Below are positions 7,801 to 12,500 of a stretch of DNA of 12,500 bases, in pieces. Positions within the stretch are counted from its first letter, which is position 1, and each line of letters begins with the position of its first letter. Source of the DNA: Stramonita haemastoma (Eukaryota > Mollusca > Gastropoda > Neogastropoda > Muricidae); contig CM060335.1 of assembly GCA_030674155.1 (NCBI GenBank), positions 50,455,999 to 50,468,498 on the forward strand. Direction: 5' to 3'. Below the pieces are notes generated by a model. That model had not been told where the DNA came from, made no database searches, and saw only the letters and a program-made list of their open reading frames with translations. Both the position numbers and the translations under genes were made by a program.

Positions 7801-8068
7801 ATATTTATTTATTTCATTTTTTCTTTTTATCGAGGATAATGGAATAAGCACTCATATGCTTTTTTACATCTAGTCCCCGTGTGTTTGCAGTTTTGTCAGT
7901 CTTGTCATCTGTTCCCACCGGCACACGATGGCCTACTCTTACGAAAAACGGAACAGGATTTAAGGTGCGCGCAAGATGTTCTGCATGCGTTCGCACACGG
8001 GGCCTCGGTTTATAGTCTCATCCGAAGGACTTTTGGGGGGGAGTGGAGTCAGCACTGATGTTAACTCA
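7801..8068 (-). mobile_element. SINE family A, 5'-truncated copy
   Basis: On the minus strand: GTTAACATCAGTGCTGACTC, CACTCCCCCCCAAAAGTC, TTCGGATGAGACTATAAACC, GAGGCCCCGTGTGCGAACGC, AGAACATCTTGCGCGCACC, CTGTTCCGTTTTTCGTAAGA, GCCGGTGGGAACAGATGACA, CATTATCCTCGATAAAAAGA and an A/T-rich tail (AAATAAATA). The tRNA head with both boxes is lost, so the copy should be transcriptionally dead. Confidence 0.92.
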
Positions 8069-8276
8069 TGTTCATGGAATGTGACCCTAGGATTCTACCA
8101 GATAGGTTAGCTAAGCCAGCTGAGTCTCTTTTACCTTTCTGTAGCTTCTACACAGACATTTATACTCAGCCCTCTTTCGGCAGCACGCTCCAAGAGTTCA
8201 GTCGTAATTTTCACTTGCCATTCTGTTATCACCAACTTCGTTTATAAACCCTGATTTTTTTTTTTACTTGTTTGTT
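8069..8276. other. gene-free sequence
   Basis: No gene, RNA or recognised repeat is seen. Confidence 0.4.
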
Positions 8277-8373
8277 TTTGCTGTTATTGCTGCTGTTGCT
8301 GTTGCTCCTGTTGCTGTTGCTGCTGCTGCTCTTGTTGCTGCTGCTGTTGGTGCTAATGCTGCTGATGCTGCTT
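8277..8373. repeat. imperfect CTG/TTG trinucleotide tract
   Basis: Mixed GCT, GTT, CTG and CTC triplets with frequent interruptions. The minus strand reads as a Ser/Asn-rich frame within 8229-8498, a by-product of the repeat and not called as a gene. The interruptions suggest an old, stable tract. Confidence 0.8.
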
Positions 8374-8500
8374 TCTTGTTTTTTAACCCTTTTTTTATAG
8401 GCATCTTTGAAAACCCTAATTAAGACAAGTTTGTTGTTTACTGCCATGACTTCTTGTGAAGTGACAGGGAGGGGAGTGAACTCTGTGTAAACATCCAATG

Positions 8501-8515
8501 TCAGGGTGACCCTGA
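8501..8515. other. interrupted palindrome TCAGGGT-G-ACCCTGA
   Basis: Perfect 7 bp arms around one base. It lies in a more balanced-composition stretch (8480-8575) that also holds CCAATGTCAG (8495-8504) and CCAATGACAG (about 8549-8558). It could be a protein-binding site or chance. Confidence 0.35.
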
Positions 8516-8577
8516 GTCCTGCTGGCTGCCTCTGTCAACAGTTAACAGCCAATGACAGCTAATATTAGTGCACGGTG

Positions 8578-8674
8578 AAGGGGGGGGGTGGAAAGGGGGG
8601 GGTACAGGACTGAGAGGGGTGGGGTGGGGAACGGGGGGGAGGGGCTGAATGTGAGGAGGGGAAGGGATGGGGGA
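8578..8674 (+). repeat. G-run-rich tract, G-quadruplex candidate
   Basis: About ten runs of three to eight or more G in under 100 bp. GGGGTGGGGTGGGG at 8616-8629, followed after three bases by seven G, fits the four-run, short-loop quadruplex pattern several times over. The minus-strand proline-rich frame here is an artefact. Confidence 0.8.
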
Positions 8675-9000
8675 GTGTAGTGGATGACACATCAGGGGCA
8701 AAGAGAAAAGTGCAGTTGTTGACTATTGCTTCAAAGGTGATGAAAATGCACGATTTTTTTTTCAGGGGGGGTGGGGGGGGTTGATGTTGTCTGCTTGATT
8801 ATTTTTTGGGGAGGTCCATTTTGTTTTGTTTTATTTGTTTTGGGGTGAGGGGTTTTTTTTAGTTGTGGGAAGGTGTTGGTGCTTTGTTGTTGTTGCTTTT
8901 GGTTTTGTTTGGGGGTTTTATGGGGGGGGGGAGCGTCTGCTTTTTTTCTTCATGTCTGATTGGAACAAATAGTGTCTGGAATAAAGAAGACATAAAGAAG
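8675..9000 (+). other. G/T-rich gene-free sequence
   Basis: Further G runs (8765-8780, 8808-8815, 8841-8851, 8910-8932) separated by TTTTG words. The plus strand is strongly G+T biased. No gene is recognised. Confidence 0.55.
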
Positions 9001-9060
9001 AGAGAGAGGGAGAGAGAGAGAGTGTGTGTGTGTGTGCGTGCGTGTGTGCGTGTGTTAGTG

Positions 9061-9092
<32 letters not shown>

Positions 9093-9126
9093 AATGTGTG
9101 TGTGTGTGTGTGTGTTGTGTGTGTGC
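9001..9126. repeat. AG then GT microsatellite, imperfect
   Basis: AGAGAG (9000-9021) passes directly into GT repeats interrupted by GC, TTA and AA dinucleotide changes, a mature compound microsatellite. Confidence 0.9.
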
Positions 9127-9230
9127 CCTAGCACACGCACGCGCACATAAGTGTGCATGTGCGTATATACGTGCACACGTCCACGTGACGTGTGAGCATA
9201 ATATGTGCATTTCTGCAAGCTGGGGCATGA

Positions 9231-9255
9231 GCACGCGCGTGCGCGCTCGCGCGCG

Positions 9256-9340
<85 letters not shown>
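9231..9340. repeat. GC/GT alternating tract
   Basis: GCACGCGCGTGCGCGC, one phase break, then GCGCGCGCGTGTATG and pure TG repeats to 9340. Nearly 110 bp of alternating purine-pyrimidine, the sequence type most prone to Z-DNA. It ends where the second C-run repeat begins. Confidence 0.93.
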
Positions 9341-9344
<4 letters not shown>

Positions 9345-9362
9345 GACACGCAGTGTACAAAA

Positions 9363-9628
9363 TAGTCAAACAGAGACAGAGGAAGAAAGACTGAGGATCT
9401 TTTACGTGCTCTCTGCCTCGAAGCTGAAGTAAACCTCCCCTCCCCTCCCCCCCCCCCCCCCCCCCCCCCCACTGGCTGTGTCAACACTCAGGTGCTCTCC
9501 AAACAAATGTACAGCACTGGGCTACAGCTCTCTGTCCCCTGTTTGGTTTTCCCCTCCACATTCACATCCTGACTTGCTCAAAATATTAACTCGCCTCCAT
9601 TGAAAACTGAGAGAGAATAGTGTTTTTT
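9363..9628. repeat. C-run repeat, copy 2, left part
   Basis: Same order as copy 1: CAAACAGAGACAGAGG, TTTACGTGCTCTCTGCCTCG, 24 C (9447-9470), ACTGGCTGTGTCAACACTCA, AGCACTGGGCTACAGCTCTC, CTTGCTCAAAATATTAACTC. It then continues without interruption into GCCTCCATTGAAAACTGAG, which in copy 1 lies beyond the SINE. It is therefore the empty site for the copy 1 insertion. Confidence 0.88.
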
Positions 9629-9962
9629 TTTCTTTTATATCGAGGATAATGGGATAAGCACTCATGTGCCTTTTTTCAGCCAGTCCCTGTGTGTATACAG
9701 TAGTGTAAATATTGTCATATGTTCCCACCCGTACACAATGGCCTACTCTTACAAAAAGCAGAACAGGATTTAACGTGTGCGCAAGATGTTCTGCACGCGT
9801 TTGCATACGGGGCCTCGGTTTACAGTCTCATCCGAAAGACTTTTTGCGAGAGTGGAGTCAGCACTGATGTTAACTCCAGAGGAAAAATCCCCTCCTACGG
9901 GAATCGAACTCGGGTCGTCAAATTGCCAGCGCAGTGTTCTGACCTCTTGGCTATCCCGTCCC
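9629..9962 (-). mobile_element. SINE family A, full-length copy
   Basis: Read on the minus strand: GGGACGGGATAGCCAAGAGG head, CGCTGGCAATTTGACGACC, GAGTTCGATTCCCGTAGG, GGGGATTTTTCCTCTGG, GTTAACATCAGTGCTGACTC, AAAGTCTTTCGGATGAGACT, GTAAACCGAGGCCCCGTATG, AGAACATCTTGCGCACACG, CTGTTCTGCTTTTTGTAAGA, and the tail TTATCCCATTATCCTCG, ATATAAAAGAAAAAAAA. It splits the C-run repeat, opposite in orientation and at a different point from the SINE in copy 1. Confidence 0.93.
9900..9953 (-). promoter_or_regulatory. internal RNA polymerase III promoter (A and B boxes)
   Basis: On the minus strand the A box TAGCCAAGAGG (9943-9953) matches the consensus fully. The B box AGTTCGATTCC (9900-9910) has one change at its first base. 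Spacing equals that of the copy at 6448-6501. Confidence 0.8.
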
Positions 9963-10001
9963 CAAGAAGCAAGAAAGCTGTTTTAAAGATGGCTTGGATG
10001 G
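9963..10001. repeat. C-run repeat, copy 2, right part
   Basis: CAAGAAGCAAGAAAGCTG and TTTTAAAGATGG match copy 1 at 6083-6113. Beyond GATGG the two loci diverge. Confidence 0.7.
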
Positions 10002-10570
10002 TAAGTTGGGAATAGAGACAGAGGGGGAGGAGGGGTTTTTAAAAAAAGTTGTTTCGAGAGGCTTATGTGCTGGATGCTCTAGTTTTTCAGTTTTGCTGTG
10101 ACTAAGGAAAATACTGCTTGGCTCATTGATATTTTTATGCTTGACAATTTTTTTTTCTCCTAGAATTTTTGCAACCATTTTCGTCCTCTACAACTAACTA
10201 CAAAACGAATGTAACTTGTTATCAAACATTGATCAGAATGTAAAGCATGTATTCTATTGGTGGTGTTTTTTTTTTAAAAAAACAAAATAATTATCGTAAT
10301 TATGAACTATGGAACTTACCTGCCCTTTCACAGAACAGAAAAAAGTGAAAGTATACAAGGACAAGTAGAAAGTTTCTTTTCCAAGAGACTTGGTCCTTTC
10401 GTTAGTTTTGTAATTTGGCTATTTTCATAAGAACCCTGTGTGTCAATATCTCGTTTCAGCTTCTTTTTTTTTTGTTTGAAAATTCAATTTCATGTTTGAT
10501 TTTCTGTTTCTCTATCCAGCTGGGTTTTTTGTGTGTCTGACAGGTCTCAAGACAGCAATATGTCAGTTTG
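10002..10570. other. gene-free sequence, right part possibly duplicated
   Basis: No gene is seen. 10318-10560 may be a diverged counterpart of 7362-7555 (see that entry). 10262-10283 is a T run followed by an A run. Confidence 0.45.
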
Positions 10571-10961
10571 TCTGTATGTCTTCTTCTTCGCAATTCTTCG
10601 CAATTCTTCTTCTTTTTTTTTTTTTTCTTTTTTTTCTTCTTCTTCTTCTTCTTCTTCTTTCTTCTTCTTCTTCTTCTTCTTCTTCTTCTTCTTCTTCTTT
10701 CTTTTTCGTCTTCTTCTTCGTCTTCTTCTTCTTCTTCTTCTTCGCAATTCTTCGCAATTCTTTGCAATTCTTTGCAATTCTTCTTCTTCTTCTTCTTCTT
10801 CTTCTTCTTCTTCTTCTTCTTCTTCTTCTTCTTCTTCTTCTTCTTCTTCTTCTTCTTCGCAATTCTTCGCAATTCTTCGCAATTCTTCTTCTTCGCAATT
10901 CTTCTTCTTCTTGTTTCTTCTTCTTCTTCTTCTTCTTCTTCTTCTTCTTTTTTTTTTTTTT
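10571..10961. repeat. (TTC)n array punctuated by GCAATTCTTC decamers
   Basis: TTC/CTT triplets on the plus strand with three clusters of the decamer GCAATTCTTC, or its variant GCAATTCTTT: G at 10590 and 10600; 10744, 10754, 10764 and 10774; 10859, 10869, 10879 and 10895. Within clusters the spacing is exactly 10 bp, apart from 16 bp for the last. The tract ends in a T run (10948-10961). Frames here give poly-Ser, poly-Phe, poly-Leu or poly-Glu/Lys/Arg and are not genes. Confidence 0.93.
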
Positions 10962-10962
10962 C

Positions 10963-11058
<96 letters not shown>
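10962..11058. repeat. (CTGT)n microsatellite
   Basis: About 24 CTGT repeats with one CTCT interruption near 11004. It follows the TTC array directly. Confidence 0.95.
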
Positions 11059-11059
<1 letters not shown>

Positions 11060-11188
11060 GTCTGTGCGTGTAGTTGTGTGTGTCTGTGTGCGCACATATG
11101 TGTGCTTGCGTGCGTGCATACGCACATGCGCACGCGTGCGAGTACATATCGTGTGTGTGTGTTTGTGTGTGTGTGTGTTGTGTATGTG

Positions 11189-11248
<60 letters not shown>
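11059..11248. repeat. GT-rich tract ending in pure (GT)n
   Basis: Degenerate GTGC/GCAC/ATGT words (11059-11148), broken GT repeats with TGT and ATGTGATG interruptions, then an uninterrupted GT run of about 58 bp to 11248. Confidence 0.93.
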
Positions 11249-11253
<5 letters not shown>

Positions 11254-11288
11254 CGAGCGCTGTTTGTATTTAAGGGGAGGTGGGACGA

Positions 11289-11419
<131 letters not shown>

Positions 11420-11428
11420 GTATATTTT

Positions 11429-11540
11429 TGTGGCCTATGTATGTATGTATGTATGTATATGTATATATGTTGGCCTATGTATGCACGTGTATGCATAATT
11501 ATTTGTGTGGCCTATGTATGTATGGGTATGTATGTATATT
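11429..11540. repeat. short minisatellite around TGGCCTATGTATG
   Basis: TGGCCTATGTATG occurs at 11431, 11471 and 11508 (steps of 40 and 37 bp). Each is preceded by T/G-rich sequence and followed by TATG/TGTA repeats of differing length. Confidence 0.75.
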
Positions 11541-11822
11541 TGTGTTGCAGGAAGTAGAGTGTGCCTGCTCGCATATTATCCAGAAGTGTACAATATGCTC
11601 TATATGGCAACGTTCTGGTGGCTCCTGCGACGGTACTGGAACCATTCGTATCGGACATTGCCTTTCCAATGGAACATTCCAGTGCCATGGAATGGGGGGG
11701 GGGTCTGCTGCATGGATAACAGTTTGCCTTCCATACTTACTTACCCACGCTTTGCGCTCTAAAGACTAGAGCGCAACTGCATAGTCTTCCGAGACTGATG
11801 GGTGCCTACTACTACTACTACA
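11541..11822 (+). mobile_element. putative 3' end of a non-LTR retrotransposon
   Basis: The right end has the hallmarks of a LINE terminus: a perfect 10 bp stem (TTGCGCTCTA 11752-11761, loop AAGAC, TAGAGCGCAA 11767-11776), a second hairpin (AGTCT 11783-11787, loop TCCG, AGACT 11792-11796) and five TAC units (11807-11821). A further inverted repeat CATTCCA/TGGAATG lies at 11675-11694. I remember similar TAGTCTTC-GAGACTGATGG sequence ending in TAC repeats from invertebrate genomes but cannot name the family. The left boundary is unknown. Two overlapping open frames end at 11762 and 11769; one is Cys-rich but lacks motifs, so no CDS is called. Confidence 0.55.
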
Positions 11823-11988
11823 ATTTGCAAGGAAGGCTGTCTAGGTAACGCGTGTCCTATTTATGCACGCACGTGAAAGCAGGCACATTGGCTATTAAAC
11901 CATCCTTCTATTATTATTCTTCATGACCTGTCTCTAAAATGTCCATTTCCCCCAAGAAAACAGACAGCAGCAATGGCAGAAGGAAGGT
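11823..11988. other. gene-free spacer
   Basis: No recognised feature lies between the TAC tail and the next SINE. Confidence 0.4.
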
Positions 11989-12490
11989 GGCAGGATGGTT
12001 AAGACGTTCGCCTGCCAACAAGTAAACCGTGAGGTTCTGGGTTTGATTCCCAGTCATGCCCTTTCTTTCCAGTTTGACGAAAAAAAATCGAACTGAATGT
12101 CAAAGTCATTCGGATGAGACTATAAACCGAGGCCCTGTGTGCGAACGCACGCAGAATATCTTGCGCACACGTTAAAACCCCGTTCCGCCTTTCGGAAGAG
12201 CAGCCCATTGTGTGCTTGTAGGAGCGGATGACAAAATTTATTTTTTAAAAAAACATGATGCACACAGGTGTCGTGTTTAGACACCATCCCTGAGGAAAAA
12301 TCGGGGAGTTGGAGTCCCCAGGGCCGCTCAGGGCTGTATGTATATATAAAAAAATAAAATGAAATAATGGGTAGGCGCTGCACTTGTGGCGACGCGCTCT
12401 CCCCGGGGAGAGAGAGAGAGCAACCTAAATTTCACGCAGAGAAATCTGCTGTGACATAAAGTGGTATAAAAAAAATTAAAAAATATAAAA
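11989..12490 (+). mobile_element. SINE family C, different tRNA head and tail, shared centre
   Basis: The head (11989-12060) is 72 nt. Its GGCAGGA/TCATGCC ends pair at six of seven positions and its T arm is perfect (CTGGG 12037-12041, TTTGATT loop, CCCAG 12049-12053); the anticodon arm is decayed. The central domain (about 12108-12240) matches family A: TTCGGATGAGACTATAAACC, GTGTGCGAACGCACGCAG, ATCTTGCGCACACGTTAAA. The 3' part is unlike family A: GGTGTC-GTGTTTA-GACACC hairpin (about 12265-12283), GGCGCTGCACTTGTGGCGAC, CTCTCCCCGGGGAGAG with a short GA expansion, AATTTCACGCAGAGAAATCT and an A-rich end near 12490. The end may be close to the window edge, so a target duplication cannot be judged. 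Confidence 0.88.
11996..12050 (+). promoter_or_regulatory. internal RNA polymerase III promoter (A and B boxes)
   Basis: A box TGGTTAAGACG (11996-12006) matches the consensus at 10 of 11 positions. B box GGTTTGATTCC (12040-12050) also matches at 10 of 11, a C-to-T change in the CG step being the likely decay. Confidence 0.7.
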
Positions 12491-12500
12491 TAGACGTTCA

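Noticed and set aside
8229..8701. Ser/Asn-rich and Pro-rich minus-strand frames.
   Set aside because: Created by the CTG/TTG tract and the G-rich tract; low complexity throughout.
11428..11769. Cys-rich frame after TTGTGTTGCAG, resembling a splice acceptor and exon.
   Set aside because: The upstream pyrimidine tract is poor and the frame overlaps another open frame. The sequence runs into what looks like a LINE 3' end.
11989..12060. Functional tRNA gene.
   Set aside because: Acceptor and T arms pair, but the anticodon arm does not, and the SINE centre follows.

Overview
This window looks like intergenic or intronic DNA from a repeat-rich animal genome. A mollusc, probably a gastropod, is my best guess. 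The evidence is a set of tRNA-derived SINEs whose shared centre carries ATGAGAC, TAAACCGAGG and CCCGTGTG motifs, which I remember as common in mollusc genomes, together with very long GT, CT, CTGT and TTC microsatellites and T-rich single-copy DNA. That is inference; no database was searched. I find no protein-coding gene I can support. The long open frames run through microsatellites or repeats, and many begin at non-ATG codons.

Layout. 1-3990 is T-rich, gene-free sequence with two decayed minus-strand SINE fragments (1261-1385, 2547-2673), a C-rich tract (1751-1809) and a pure GT run (2173-2245). 3991-4256 is a compound CTGC/CTGT/CT microsatellite. It abuts a tandem array of a ~370 bp unit (4257-5430, three copies, the last partial), whose middle copy is interrupted by a ~145 bp element with 9 bp inverted ends (4800-4941). 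A GT/GC tract (5421-5530) leads into a dispersed repeat with a 22-C run (5545-6111). This repeat carries a 5'-truncated SINE and is followed by a second SINE type (6112-6406, with a 10 bp target duplication) and a full-length SINE (6439-6800).

6801-8577 holds C-rich DNA, CTGC/CTGT repeats, another truncated SINE (7801-8068) and a CTG/TTG tract. 8578-8935 is G-run-rich. 9001-9340 is alternating purine-pyrimidine DNA. A second copy of the C-run repeat follows (9363-10001), split by a full-length minus-strand SINE. 10571-11420 is a huge compound microsatellite with an embedded GCAATTCTTC decamer. 11541-11822 looks like the 3' end of a non-LTR retrotransposon (two hairpins plus a TAC tail), and 11989-12490 is a SINE with a different tRNA head and tail but the same centre.

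Taken together, the window is a record of nested retroposition and local duplication. The two C-run repeat copies act as empty-site controls for each other's insertions, and two SINE families share one central module while differing at both ends. The most unusual items are the tandem array, which appears to contain a relic of a SINE 3' domain, the small element with inverted ends that occurs both alone and as the 3' part of a tRNA-headed element, and the decamer-punctuated TTC array.
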